A stretch of DNA of 64,000 bases from Herbidospora yilanensis (GTDB taxonomy: Bacteria; Actinomycetota; Actinomycetes; Streptosporangiales; Streptosporangiaceae), in assembly GCF_001570565.1 (NCBI RefSeq), contig NZ_BBXE01000017.1:62001-126000 (forward strand), written 5' to 3'. The position numbers were made by a program, and so were the translations under genes. Shown in pieces: positions 8,456-17,180 of this stretch; the first letter of the stretch is position 1; each line of letters opens with the position of its first letter. The notes under the pieces are model-generated. The model was not told the origin of the DNA. It searched no databases and saw nothing but the letters and a program-made list of their open reading frames with translations.

Positions 8456-9325
8456 GTGGACCTCCTCGCGGCCTGGAGAGTGTTCGTCAACGTGAGCGAA
8501 CGCGGCAGCTTCACCGAGGGCGCCGCCGCCTCCCAGGTCCCCCAGCCCGTGGCCAGCCGCCGCATCGCCGCCCTCGAACAGCACCTCGGCGCCAAGCTCT
8601 TCGACCGGTCCGCGCGGGGCGCGCTGCTGACCGACTTCGGCCGCGACCTGCTCCCGTCGGCGCAGCGCCTGGTGCGGCTCGCCGACGACATGGAGTGGGA
8701 GGCCGGACAGGCCCGGCTCAAGCCGCTCCGGCTGGCCGTCCCGGAGATCTGCGCGGTCCGCGACCTGGCCCTGCTGACGGTGGAGGCCCGGCAGGAGGGC
8801 GTGCACCTCGACGTGGTCGCCGCCGCCGCCGGGATCAGGGCCGAACTGGCGCGCTCCCGCGAGGTCCGCGCCGCCCTGGTCGCCACGCCGGAGGACGGCG
8901 CGACGTGGGTGGTCGATCTGGGCCTGGCCGGCCTGACGGGTCCGCCGGGTCCGGTCGTGTACGTCGAGAGCCTCCGGCCGGGCCGCGCCGACAGGTCGGG
9001 CCGCCGGCCGAGGATCTGGATCCAGCCGGAGGACGACGTCCCGCACATCAGGGACCGCCTCTTCCGGATCAGGGACGCCGCCGGCCTGCTCCCCTCCCAG
9101 GTCGCCGTCGCGCCCTCGCTGGTGACGGCCGCCGCCGAGGTGATGGTCTCGGCCGACCTGCTGTTGTGCTCCCCCCGCCAGGCCGCCGACCTCGGCCTGG
9201 CGTGGCGGCCCGCCGGTGAGATCCGCCTCACGCGCGGGTACGCTGTGGCCTCCGCCATCGGGGACGACGCCGAGCGGGTGCGGGGATGGCGTCGGGTGGC
9301 CGCCTGCCTGGGGGTTGACGCGTGA
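8456..9325 (+). CDS. LysR-family transcriptional regulator, BlaA-like
   Basis: A 289-residue LysR protein. The N-terminal winged helix is clear: LLAAWRVFVNVSERGSFTEGAAASQVPQPVASRRIAALEQHLGAKLFDRS. The rest is an effector-binding domain of usual length. The GTG at 8456 is the only start that gives the standard LysR N-terminus. Its stop overlaps the GTG of the next gene (GTGA), so the BlaB-like protein is co-translated. It is divergent from the beta-lactamase/PBP operon and very likely activates it in response to beta-lactams or cell-wall fragments; this is inferred from the S. cacaoi blaA arrangement and from AmpR, not shown here. Confidence 0.9.
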   Translation: MDLLAAWRVFVNVSERGSFTEGAAASQVPQPVASRRIAALEQHLGAKLFDRSARGALLTDFGRDLLPSAQRLVRLADDMEWEAGQARLKPLRLAVPEICAVRDLALLTVEARQEGVHLDVVAAAAGIRAELARSREVRAALVATPEDGATWVVDLGLAGLTGPPGPVVYVESLRPGRADRSGRRPRIWIQPEDDVPHIRDRLFRIRDAAGLLPSQVAVAPSLVTAAAEVMVSADLLLCSPRQAADLGLAWRPAGEIRLTRGYAVASAIGDDAERVRGWRRVAACLGVDA

Positions 9326-10200
9326 TCCGTGACCTGCGCCGGATGCTCGACGAGGGCGGCCTGCGCGGCTCGTTCCTGGTGCGCGACCTGCGCACCGGCG
9401 AGGAGATCGGCATCGACCCCGACGACGAGTACACCACCGCGTCCCTGGTCAAGATCCCGCTGGCCGCCGCCACCCTCGACCGCATCCGGCGCGGCGAACT
9501 CGACGGCGCCGCCCGCCTGACGGTCGGCCCCGGCGCCCGCCACTCCCCCGGCCCGACGGGCACCAGCCGGTTCCGCCACCCGGCCGACATCGCCGTCGAC
9601 GACCTGCTCCACCTGACGATGACGGTCAGCGACAACACCGCCGGCGACGCCCTGTTCGAGCTGACCCCGCCCGCGATGGTGGCCGCCTTCCTGGAGGAGC
9701 ACGGCCTGCGCGGCATCTCCGTCCGCCACACGCTGCGCCACCTGACCGAGAGCCCGGTGCAGGCGCTCGGCGGCCACCTGGCCCATGTGCTGGCCATCGA
9801 GGGCACGACCGCCGGACGCGGCCACCCGGTGCCCGAGCTCGACGTGACCCGGGGGTCGTCGGGCTCGGCCCGCGCCTTCGTCGACCTGCTGGCGGCGTTG
9901 TGGCGGCCGTCCAGGATCGACCCCTGGGTGGCCGGGCGGGTGCGCGAGCTGATGGGCGACAACGTGCTCCGCCAGCGCCTGGCCCCCGACTTCACCTCCG
10001 ACCTGACGACGTGGTCGTCCAAGACCGGCACCATGCTCAACCTGCGCCACGAGGTCGGCGTGGTGGAACACGCGGACGGCCGGGTCTACGCCGTGGCGGC
10101 GCTGACGGAGTCGCGCGTCGCGGCGGTCCGCCAGCCCGGCGCGGAGGCGCTGATGGCTCAGGTGGCGCGGGCGTTACGGGATGAGATCCGGTCGCGCTGA
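9322..10200 (+). CDS. BlaB-like serine penicillin-recognising-fold protein
   Basis: A 292-residue protein with the serine beta-lactamase signature in order: ASLVK (Ser41-Lys44), SDN (103-105) and KTG (234-236). It has no export signal, so it should be cytoplasmic, and I see no omega-loop Glu motif, unlike the secreted enzyme across the gap. This matches BlaB of Streptomyces cacaoi, which carries these motifs, is needed for beta-lactamase induction and is not itself a working beta-lactamase (established for that species). The GTG start overlaps the LysR stop, binding the two genes into one operon. Alternatively it could be a cytoplasmic esterase or amidase of the same fold. Confidence 0.85.
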   Translation: MIRDLRRMLDEGGLRGSFLVRDLRTGEEIGIDPDDEYTTASLVKIPLAAATLDRIRRGELDGAARLTVGPGARHSPGPTGTSRFRHPADIAVDDLLHLTMTVSDNTAGDALFELTPPAMVAAFLEEHGLRGISVRHTLRHLTESPVQALGGHLAHVLAIEGTTAGRGHPVPELDVTRGSSGSARAFVDLLAALWRPSRIDPWVAGRVRELMGDNVLRQRLAPDFTSDLTTWSSKTGTMLNLRHEVGVVEHADGRVYAVAALTESRVAAVRQPGAEALMAQVARALRDEIRSR

Positions 10201-10235
10201 CCGGGGCCGCACCGCGATGATCACGGCGGCGGGGC

Positions 10236-11237
10236 TCACCGGCTGAGCAGCACCAGCAGCGCCGCCACCACGACCAGCACGAGCACGGCGACCGGCACGG
10301 TCAGCTTGGCCGCGCTGTAGGGCCGCTCCCCGCGCACCTCCCCGGTGACGCCGTCGACGGTGAACCGCCAGGTCCTCCCGTCGAGCAGGTAGGTTCCGGT
10401 CCAGTACGGCAACAGGACGAGATCCCCGTCGATCGAGGGATACGTGGTGACGACGGAGTGCAGCCGCCGGTCGTCGCCGCCGATGTCGGCCAGGCAGGCC
10501 GCCCTGACGCGGGGTCTCACCGCCGTCTTGGCCTGGTCGAGCGCCTGGTCGGGCGCGACGGTGTAGCGCGCGGTCTCCACCCCCGACAGGTATTCGGCCC
10601 GGAACGGCACCGTCGCGGCGGGCAGTCGCGCCGTCTCCAGGTGCCGGACCCCGGGCACGACCACGTCGGCGAACCGGCGGCCGACCGTGCCGCGCGCGTA
10701 CGTCCAGCGGGTGCGCCGCACCTGGCGGCGTCGCCCGTCGCCGTCGGTCTCGATCCGGTAGTGGTGGTCGCCGCGCCGTCCCCGGTAGCGGGTCACGGTC
10801 TCCAGGTCGAACACCCAGGCCGGCAGGAAGGTGGCGCGCGTCGAGGCGGTGTCGGACACCCGGGCGAGGGATCCGGGCGCGAACCACAACGAGGCCGCCC
10901 ACCCGTCCAGGGCCGCGGACGCGCCCCGCCGGTCGACCGCGAACGGGACCAGCGCGCCGGGCCGCACCTCGCCGCCCAGTTCCCGGACGATCGGCGTCTC
11001 ACAGGCCGGGCACCGCGACGACAACAACGCGGGCGTGGACGTGGTCGCGCACCGGGGACACACCACCCGATGCTCGTCGGTGACGGTCACGGGCAGCCGC
11101 CCGCGCAGCGCCTCCACCGGCCGCCGGGCCACCGGCCCGGTCACCACGAGAGGCTGGAAATCCTGACAGTACGGGCAGCGCATGCCTTCGCCCCCAGGGA
11201 CGTACTCGGTCACGCCGCCACAGAGCTCACAGTGCAC
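10236..11237 (-). CDS. Double zinc-ribbon protein with C-terminal membrane anchor (YdjG-like)
   Basis: A 333-residue protein. The N-terminus holds two zinc ribbons: CxxC pairs at CELC and CPYC, then CPRC and CPAC within the first 80 residues. The middle (about 100-300) is a soluble region without a motif I can name, and the last 25 residues (VPVAVLVLVVVAALLVLL) form one membrane helix. It starts with GTG three bases after the stop of the SPFH gene, so the two are one operon. The pairing of a zinc-ribbon membrane protein with an SPFH protein resembles Bacillus subtilis YdjG/YdjI, which organise a PspA-type protein at the membrane; no PspA is seen nearby. Function beyond that is inference. Confidence 0.7.
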   Translation of the reverse strand: MHCELCGGVTEYVPGGEGMRCPYCQDFQPLVVTGPVARRPVEALRGRLPVTVTDEHRVVCPRCATTSTPALLSSRCPACETPIVRELGGEVRPGALVPFAVDRRGASAALDGWAASLWFAPGSLARVSDTASTRATFLPAWVFDLETVTRYRGRRGDHHYRIETDGDGRRRQVRRTRWTYARGTVGRRFADVVVPGVRHLETARLPAATVPFRAEYLSGVETARYTVAPDQALDQAKTAVRPRVRAACLADIGGDDRRLHSVVTTYPSIDGDLVLLPYWTGTYLLDGRTWRFTVDGVTGEVRGERPYSAAKLTVPVAVLVLVVVAALLVLLSR

Positions 11238-11240
11238 GTG

Positions 11241-11915
11241 CTACCCCCACGGTGGCAGGGGCGTGGTCCGGCCCCCGATGTCGATGTCGCAGATCTCCAG
11301 CCCGGTCTCGGCCAGGTCCCGGCTGACGGCGGCGGCCACCTCGTCGGCCAGCGCCGCGTCGTTGAGCACGCCGATGACCGTCCGCCGCTCCGACCAGGCC
11401 GCGAGCGTGTTCGTCAGCCGCCGGAGCAGCGGCCCCCTGACCGCCTCGGCGACCTGCCCGGCCTCGACGATCGGCTGCCCGGCGACGAGCTGGGTGAGGA
11501 AGGCGGTCGGGTCGGCCACCCGGAAGGAGAAGGTCCCGTGCGCGGCGAGCAGCACCGGCCCCGTCTCGGGGTCGCGGAGCTGCACGGGCCGCCGGGTGCC
11601 CCACTTGAGGCCGGTGAACCTGCGGGTGCTGACGAAGTGCACCTCGGCCTTGTCCGGCGAGCGGAAGCCGTAGCGGAAACCACGAAGCCTGCTGGTCACG
11701 GGGGCGTTGCCGGTCCGCAGGGTCTGCGTGCCGGCATGACACTCCCGGACGATCTGGCCGCCCCGGACGAACAGCGCGACCTGCCATTCCCGGACGATCA
11801 GTTTGCTGCCGTTCTTGAGTTCGTCGAACGGCCGGTCGTACCGCCAGGCGACGACCCCCGGCCGCCCGCCCCTCCACTCGACGATGTCGATCAGTTCGCC
11901 ACGGATCAGGCCCAT
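11241..11915 (-). CDS. SPFH domain protein (YdjI/virion-core-like family)
   Basis: A 224-residue SPFH protein. MGLIRGELIDIVEW at the start and GSKLIVREWQVALFVRGGQIV are the characteristic first strands; AHGTFSFRVADPTAFL lies in the core, and the chain ends soon after the domain without a coiled-coil tail, shorter than classical flotillins. The ATG at 11913-11915 is preceded by a G-rich stretch and begins exactly at the family N-terminus; in-frame codons further upstream would add a basic, unrelated leader. It is the first gene of a two-gene operon with the zinc-ribbon membrane protein. Likely role: membrane-associated scaffold. Confidence 0.82.
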   Translation of the reverse strand: MGLIRGELIDIVEWRGGRPGVVAWRYDRPFDELKNGSKLIVREWQVALFVRGGQIVRECHAGTQTLRTGNAPVTSRLRGFRYGFRSPDKAEVHFVSTRRFTGLKWGTRRPVQLRDPETGPVLLAAHGTFSFRVADPTAFLTQLVAGQPIVEAGQVAEAVRGPLLRRLTNTLAAWSERRTVIGVLNDAALADEVAAAVSRDLAETGLEICDIDIGGRTTPLPPWG

Positions 11916-12059
11916 GTGCCCCCGCCTTCGTGAACGCACACCCATCAGTGGGAACAGGTAACCGTCCGCTTGCGGACGGCGGGGGTAACCTCGCGGATAG
12001 ATTTCCACCGGTATGCGCCGTGACCGAGGTCCCGGTTATCGGTCTGCCGGAATGCGTGA

Positions 12060-12836
12060 TCAGGCTGGGCCGGAGACGACGTCGGCGAGGGCGGGGCGTT
12101 TGGCGTCGCGGCCGTTCCCGGACGAGCGGCCGGTCAGGCGGCGGATCAGCCAGGGGCCGAGGAAGGTGACCACCCAGACCACCTCCGCGCGACAACGGGC
12201 CAGCCGGTTCGGCGGCTCCAGCGGCGGCAGCGGCGCGGCCCAGGAGTCGTCGGCGCCCGGCAGGCCGAGGGCGTGGGCCGCGCCCGCCGCGATCAGCGAA
12301 TGACCGAGAGGCGTCGCGTGGACGCGGTCGCGGCACCACAGCCGCGGGTCGACCCCGATCTCGCAGGACTCCGTGTCGACCACGATCACCCCGAGGCGCC
12401 GCGCCGACTCGCGGATGCGCCGGTTGAACTCCAGCAGCCTGGGCCGCAGGTGGCGGGTCATCGCGGAGATCCTGGTCACGTCGGGATAGGTGAAGGTGAG
12501 GACGGTCGCCCCAGCGTCGGCGAAGGCGGCGTAGACGGCGTCGAGGTCGGCCATCACCGCGTCGACGTCGAATCCGGGACGGACCAGATCGTTCATGCCG
12601 ACCATGACGGAGACCAGGTCGGGCTTCATCGCCAGGGCGGGACCGAGCTGCACCGACCTGACGTGGCGGGTGCGGTGGCCGCGGATGGCGAGGTTGGCGT
12701 ACTGGAGGCCGGGATGGTGGACGGCGAGCATCTCGGCGAACCGGTCGGCCCAGCCCCGGTAACCCGCGGACTCGTCGCCGTCGTTGAGGCCTTCGGTCTG
12801 GCTGTCGCCGACGGCGACGTAACGGAGATAGCGCAT
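12060..12836 (-). CDS. SGNH/GDSL-family hydrolase (esterase)
   Basis: A 258-residue cytoplasmic SGNH hydrolase without signal peptide. Block I is GDSQTEG at residues 10-16 (catalytic Ser12), block II has the Gly of AIRGHRT, block III is GMND (Asn in the oxyanion hole), and block V is DRVHATPLGH with the Asp-x-x-His pair. A conserved C-terminal basic stretch (WLIRRLTGR) follows the fold. It stands alone, 51 bases from nothing coding on its 3' side and 116 bases downstream of the ABC exporter operon on the same strand. Substrate cannot be told; lipid or carbohydrate ester is typical. Confidence 0.88.
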   Translation of the reverse strand: MRYLRYVAVGDSQTEGLNDGDESAGYRGWADRFAEMLAVHHPGLQYANLAIRGHRTRHVRSVQLGPALAMKPDLVSVMVGMNDLVRPGFDVDAVMADLDAVYAAFADAGATVLTFTYPDVTRISAMTRHLRPRLLEFNRRIRESARRLGVIVVDTESCEIGVDPRLWCRDRVHATPLGHSLIAAGAAHALGLPGADDSWAAPLPPLEPPNRLARCRAEVVWVVTFLGPWLIRRLTGRSSGNGRDAKRPALADVVSGPA

Positions 12837-12952
12837 GCCGGCTCCCTGCGCTCACGGGGTCTGGTGCGGTCGAGCGCCCGGCGGGAGGACGCGTGCGCGA
12901 CGATGGCACCAGCCCCGCCTGTCTGGTTCGCGCCGCCCGGGTGACGGCCGTC

Positions 12953-13648
12953 TTAAGGCCCGGTGAGCCTTGCCCGGCCCGCCCGCGCCCGGCCGGCCGC
13001 GAGCGCGACCGCCGCCCAGACCGCCGGCACCGCCAGCCCGGCCCAGGTGCCGACGGGTTCCAGCCCGCCCTGCACCGCCAGCCCCGCCTCCATGGGCGAG
13101 ATCCAGACCAGCCGCTCCTGCCAGGCGGGATCCTGGACCATGCGGGCGACCAGCGGGAATCCGTACAGGACGCCCAGTGTGACCCCCATCGCCACCGCCG
13201 GGTCGCGGACCAGCGCGGCCACCCCGACGGCGAGCTGCGAGACCAGGACGAGGTAGACGATCGACCCGGCCACGGCCGTCGGCGTGGCGCCGGGCCCGAC
13301 CGCCGCCGACACCGGGATCGCCACCAGCGCCCCGGCCAGCGTGAGGCCTCCCGTCAGCAGGGCCTTGGCGGCGAGCAGCCGCCCCCGGCCCGGCACGGCG
13401 AGCAGGCTCGTGGTGATCATGCCGGTGGCGTACTCCCCCGACACGACGCCGACCGCCAGCGCGACGGCGGCGACCTGCCCGGCCAGGACGCCCGCGAGGG
13501 ACACCCGCGACGGGAGCACGTCGCAGCAGGGCACGAGCGCGGCGGCCGCCGCCCCGACCCCGACGGTCACCACGACCAGCAGGACGACGAGCCACGGCAG
13601 GCCGGGGAGGGTGCGGAACTTGGTCCACTCCGACCGGATCGCCGTCAC
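12953..13648 (-). CDS. ABC-2-type transporter permease (second permease)
   Basis: A 231-residue membrane protein starting VTAIRSEWTKFRTLPG, the usual cytoplasmic lead of actinobacterial ABC-2 permeases, followed by about six hydrophobic helices (for example LPWLVVLLVVVTVGVGAAAAALV and AGSIVYLVLVSQLAVGVAALV). The GTG start overlaps the stop of the larger permease (GTGA), which fixes it. It is the last gene of a three-gene exporter operon: ATPase, large permease, small permease. It shares the RSEWTKFRT motif with its upstream neighbour, so the two permeases are diverged paralogues that probably form a heterodimer. Substrate unknown. Confidence 0.9.
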   Translation of the reverse strand: MTAIRSEWTKFRTLPGLPWLVVLLVVVTVGVGAAAAALVPCCDVLPSRVSLAGVLAGQVAAVALAVGVVSGEYATGMITTSLLAVPGRGRLLAAKALLTGGLTLAGALVAIPVSAAVGPGATPTAVAGSIVYLVLVSQLAVGVAALVRDPAVAMGVTLGVLYGFPLVARMVQDPAWQERLVWISPMEAGLAVQGGLEPVGTWAGLAVPAVWAAVALAAGRARAGRARLTGP

Positions 13649-15120
13649 GCGTCCCTCCGGCGCAGCGTCACGACGGCCGCGGCGAGGGCCGCCGCCGCGT
13701 ACAGGCAGGTCACCGCGAAGCCGCCCCACGGCGGCAGGGGGTAGTAGCCGAGCGCCGGGATGGAGTAGTCCTCGACCTGCGGATAGGCGGGGATGCTCTG
13801 CTGGATGGCGAAGCCGGCCGCCGGGGTGAGCCGCAGCAGCCACTCGGCCGCCGGCGCCGGGATCACCGAGGCCGTGGCGAGCAGTTGCGGCAGCAGGACC
13901 AGCATGATCGTGGTGATGACCGCCGCCGCGCTGCGCCGGAACAGCGCCCCCAGGGCGAGGGCCAGCACGGCCGTCACCGCCAGCAGCGCCGCCGTGCCGA
14001 CGATCACCCTGACCTCGGTGAGCGTGGTGACCGGCGCGATGGCGTTGTTCCGGTCGCGCATCAGCCGCAGGCCGATCGGCACCGCGACCGCCGCCGCGAC
14101 CAGCCCGCCCGCGAACGTCACCGCCGCGACCACGACGGCCTTGGCGGGCAGGACGCCGGTCCGGCCGGGACTGGCGGCCAGCGTCGCGCCGATCAGGCCG
14201 CGCCGGTATTCGGCCGTCACGAACAGCACCCCGACGACGATCACGGCGATCAGGCCGATGGTCGCGCCGCTGAGGGTGCGTTCGATGACCGCGCCGCCGT
14301 CGATGCCCGCCGGGGCGATGTCGCCCGAGCCGGTGAGCTGGATCGTGCTCCCCCAGTCGCGCGCCGACCCGACCGACAACGACGGCGCGCCGGGTTCGGC
14401 CCCGACGTCGTCGTGGGTCCACGGCCCGGCCGCCCCCTCGACGCCGATGTGCTCGAACTTCCCGGTCACGTTGGTGAGCCGGCAGGCGCCGACGACCCCG
14501 CCGAGGGAGCCCTGGCCGAGGGTGACGTCGCAGGGCGAGGTGGCGAACAACCCGATGACCGCCGGTCCGGCGAGGCGCGTGGAGGAGACCGTCCGCCATG
14601 ACGTCCCGTCGGGCGAGGTCGCGCCGGTCAGCACGTCGCCGGTGCGGGTGAGCCGCAACCAGGGGTCGCGCCCGGCGGCGAGGTCGTTGACGAAGTCGTC
14701 CTGCACGCGGGTGCCGTGGTCGCCGGTGACCATGACGGCCGTGTAGGCGGAGCCCTGCGTGAGGTCGCGCTTGACCATCACGCCGACCTTGGCCCAGGGC
14801 ACCACGCCCGGGACGATCTGGTCGTGGCCGGGCGGCGGGTAGGTGATGACGCCGCTGACGCCGGTGACCTTGACCGTGATCGCGCCGTCGCCGGGGAGCG
14901 CCCGGTGGTAGAAGGAGAACCGGTCGCTGACGGCCTGGCCGCCGGGCCCGATGGGGATCTCCGGGCAGACGTTCCCCTGCGGTCCCTCGCACGAGCGCAC
15001 CGTCCCGGCCGCGCCCAGGAGGCCGACGCCGGCGGTGAGCAGGATCGCGACGATCGACCCGGCGATCCAGCCGCGTACCGTGCGGAACTTGGTCCATTCG
15101 GACCTCAGCAGCGGGATCAC
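13645..15120 (-). CDS. ABC-2-type permease with an inserted extracytoplasmic beta-sandwich domain
   Basis: A 491-residue permease. It starts VIPLLRSEWTKFRTVRG, then a first helix (GWIAGSIVAILLTAGVGLLG). Between that helix and the remaining five or so (from about residue 255) lies a soluble region of more than 200 residues outside the membrane: SDRFSFYHRALPGDGAITVKV, VPWAKVGVMVKRDL, AVMVTGDHG and WLRLTRTGDVLTG. This reads as a concanavalin-like, DUF1349-type sandwich that in other proteins binds sugars. Four cysteines in the insert could form disulfides. The GTG start overlaps the ATPase stop. The insert is unusual for an exporter and suggests the transporter senses or handles a carbohydrate or wall component; that part is inference. 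Confidence 0.88.
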   Translation of the reverse strand: MIPLLRSEWTKFRTVRGWIAGSIVAILLTAGVGLLGAAGTVRSCEGPQGNVCPEIPIGPGGQAVSDRFSFYHRALPGDGAITVKVTGVSGVITYPPPGHDQIVPGVVPWAKVGVMVKRDLTQGSAYTAVMVTGDHGTRVQDDFVNDLAAGRDPWLRLTRTGDVLTGATSPDGTSWRTVSSTRLAGPAVIGLFATSPCDVTLGQGSLGGVVGACRLTNVTGKFEHIGVEGAAGPWTHDDVGAEPGAPSLSVGSARDWGSTIQLTGSGDIAPAGIDGGAVIERTLSGATIGLIAVIVVGVLFVTAEYRRGLIGATLAASPGRTGVLPAKAVVVAAVTFAGGLVAAAVAVPIGLRLMRDRNNAIAPVTTLTEVRVIVGTAALLAVTAVLALALGALFRRSAAAVITTIMLVLLPQLLATASVIPAPAAEWLLRLTPAAGFAIQQSIPAYPQVEDYSIPALGYYPLPPWGGFAVTCLYAAAALAAAVVTLRRRDA

Positions 15121-16022
15121 CGGAACTCCACGCTCTCTCGGGTGAGCTCCATGTAGGCCTCCTCCAGCGTCGCCCGGTGGGCGCCCACCTCGGCGAACGG
15201 CACCCCGGCCGCCGTCAGCGCCGCCACCGTCGCGGCCCCCGGCAGCCCCGACACGGTCAGCGTGTCGCTCCCGGTCACCGTCACGGTCGCGCCCGCGCGG
15301 GCCAGCGCCTCCATGGCGTCCTCGCGGGCGGTCGTGCGCAGGGTCACCCGGCCGTCGGAGGCGGCCGCGATCAGGCCCGCCACGTCGCGGTCGGCGACTA
15401 CCCGGCCGCGACCGGCGACGATCAGGTGCCCGGCGACGTCCTGGAGCTCGCCCATCAGGTGGCTCGACACGAGCACCGCGCGTCCGCCGGCCGCCAGCGA
15501 CCGCAGCAGGCCGCGGATCCACCCGATGCCCTCGGGGTCGAGGCCGTTGAACGGCTCGTCGAACAGCAGCACCGGCGGGTCGCCGAGCAGCGCCGCCGCG
15601 ATGCCGAGCCGCTGCCGCATCCCGAGGGAGTAGCCGCCCGCCCTGCGCCGCGCCGCCGGTTCGAGGCCGACCAGCCCGATCACCTCGTCGACCCGGCGGG
15701 CGCCGATGCCCTGCGAGTGCGCCAGCCAGAGCAGGTGGTTCCGGGCGGTCCTGCCCGGCTGCAGCGCCGCGGCGTCCAGCAGGGCGCCGACGTGGGTCAG
15801 GGGCCTCTTCAGGGTCCGGTACGCCACTCCGCCCACCAGCGCCGACCCCGCGTCGGGCCGGTCGAGGCCGACGACGATCCGCATCGTGGTCGACTTGCCC
15901 GCCCCGTTGGGGCCGACGAACCCGGTGACCACGCCCGGCCTGACGGTGAAGGTCATGTCATCGAGGGCCCGCGTCGCTCCGAACCGTTTCCGGAGCCCGT
16001 TGACTTCTACGGTCACGTCCAT
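15117..16022 (-). CDS. ABC transporter ATP-binding protein (drug/lantibiotic-export type)
   Basis: A 301-residue ATPase of the DrrA/CcmA group. Walker A is GPNGAGKST, the signature is YSLGMRQRLGIA, Walker B is VLLFDEP, and the switch His is in SSHLMGEL. The C-terminal extension after residue 215 is the usual regulatory domain of this class. ATG at 16020-16022 gives MDVTVEVNGLRKRFG; a GTG two codons later is possible. First gene of the exporter operon, facing a histidine kinase gene across 102 bases, so the two-component system next door is a candidate regulator. Confidence 0.93.
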   Translation of the reverse strand: MDVTVEVNGLRKRFGATRALDDMTFTVRPGVVTGFVGPNGAGKSTTMRIVVGLDRPDAGSALVGGVAYRTLKRPLTHVGALLDAAALQPGRTARNHLLWLAHSQGIGARRVDEVIGLVGLEPAARRRAGGYSLGMRQRLGIAAALLGDPPVLLFDEPFNGLDPEGIGWIRGLLRSLAAGGRAVLVSSHLMGELQDVAGHLIVAGRGRVVADRDVAGLIAAASDGRVTLRTTAREDAMEALARAGATVTVTGSDTLTVSGLPGAATVAALTAAGVPFAEVGAHRATLEEAYMELTRESVEFR

Positions 16023-16124
16023 GCTCCGGAACCCTAGGGTCGGTGCCGCGGTGGGGCGTCCCGCGCCGGAGCGGTCTTGGGATAGCTCGTACGAGGGATG
16101 CCGGCCGCTCCCCGGAAGGGCAGA

Positions 16125-17180
16125 ATGACCTGCGTGAACGGGCGTGTCGTCGCAGCTCTCCTCGTGGTGGCCGCCTTCGTCCTGGGTGTGTCCGAGTCGA
16201 TGGCCCTGGCGTTGGTGGGCCTGGCGACGACGCTGCCGCTGGTGTTGTTGTGGCCGCAGCGCGCGGCGGCCGCCGTGCTGGTCACGGTGGCCACGGTGTT
16301 GTCGGTGACGGCCTTCCGGCAGCCCGCGTACGCCGGCCTGGCGGCGACCATGATCGCGCTGTTCCGCCTGGGCGAGACGTCCGGCGGGCCGGCGCTGGCC
16401 TGCTCGGTCCCGTGCCTGGCGCTGGCGCTGACCGGGCACGCCCATGTCGCGGCGGCGCTCGCCCCCAGCGCCGCCCTGGCCGGGATCGCCTGGCAGGCCA
16501 GGAGGAGGGCCCGGGTGACCGCCGCCGCGCGCGACGTCATCGAGGAGAGCCTGCTGCGCCGCAGCGCGGCCGGTGAACGCGCCAGGATCGCGCGGGAGCT
16601 GCACGACGTGGTGGCCCACCACATCTCGATGGTCGCCGTCCAGGCCGAGGCGGCCCGCCTGGCCACCCCCGGCCTGCCGCCCGCCGGGGCCGACCGGCTG
16701 CGCGCGATCGGCGACACCGCGCGGAGCGCGCTGACCGAGATGCGCCGCCTGCTCGGCGTCCTGCGCGAGGACACCGGGCAGCCGGAGCGGGCGCCCCAGC
16801 CGGGGCTGCGGGAGCTGAACGTGCTGGTCGACACGGCCCGCGCCGCCTCCGGCGGCACCACCAGGCTCATCCTGCGCGGCACGCCGATCGCCCTCGATCC
16901 GGTGGCGGAACTGGCGGCGTACCGGATCGTCCAGGAGGCGCTGACGAACACGCGGCGGCACGCGCCGGGCGCGGCGGTCGACGTGGAGTTCGCCTACGGC
17001 GACGGCGTGCTGCGGGTGGTGGTGCGGGACAACGGGCCCGCGCTCGGCGACCCGGTCGAGGGGCTGGGACTGGCGGGCATGCGGGAACGCGCGTGCGCGG
17101 TGGGCGGCACGCTGCGGGCCGGAGCGGTGAGAGGCGGCGGGTTCATGGTCGAGGCGGTCCTCCCCGGGGCGACGGCGTGA
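16125..17180 (+). CDS. Sensor histidine kinase, NarL/DesK type
   Basis: A 351-residue kinase. The first 130 residues are four to five membrane helices without an extracellular loop of any size, so it may sense the membrane itself. The dimerisation/phosphoacceptor box is [18 protein letters not shown] (phospho-His in ELHDVV), and the ATPase domain has DNGPALGD and [14 protein letters not shown] at 16125 follows GGAAGGG; GTG at 16134 is an alternative. Its stop overlaps the GTG of the response regulator, giving one operon. It is divergent from the ABC-2 exporter and may control it. Confidence 0.92.
   Translation: MTCVNGRVVAALLVVAAFVLGVSESMALALVGLATTLPLVLLWPQRAAAAVLVTVATVLSVTAFRQPAYAGLAATMIALFRLGETSGGPALACSVPCLALALTGHAHVAAALAPSAALAGIAWQARRRARVTAAARDVIEESLLRRSAAGERARIARELHDVVAHHISMVAVQAEAARLATPGLPPAGADRLRAIGDTARSALTEMRRLLGVLREDTGQPERAPQPGLRELNVLVDTARAASGGTTRLILRGTPIALDPVAELAAYRIVQEALTNTRRHAPGAAVDVEFAYGDGVLRVVVRDNGPALGDPVEGLGLAGMRERACAVGGTLRAGAVRGGGFMVEAVLPGATA

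Noticed and set aside
13649-15097. 714-codon frame joining the small permease to sequence upstream
   Set aside because: The upstream portion is the larger permease read out of frame; the GTGA overlap at 13645-13648 fixes two separate genes.
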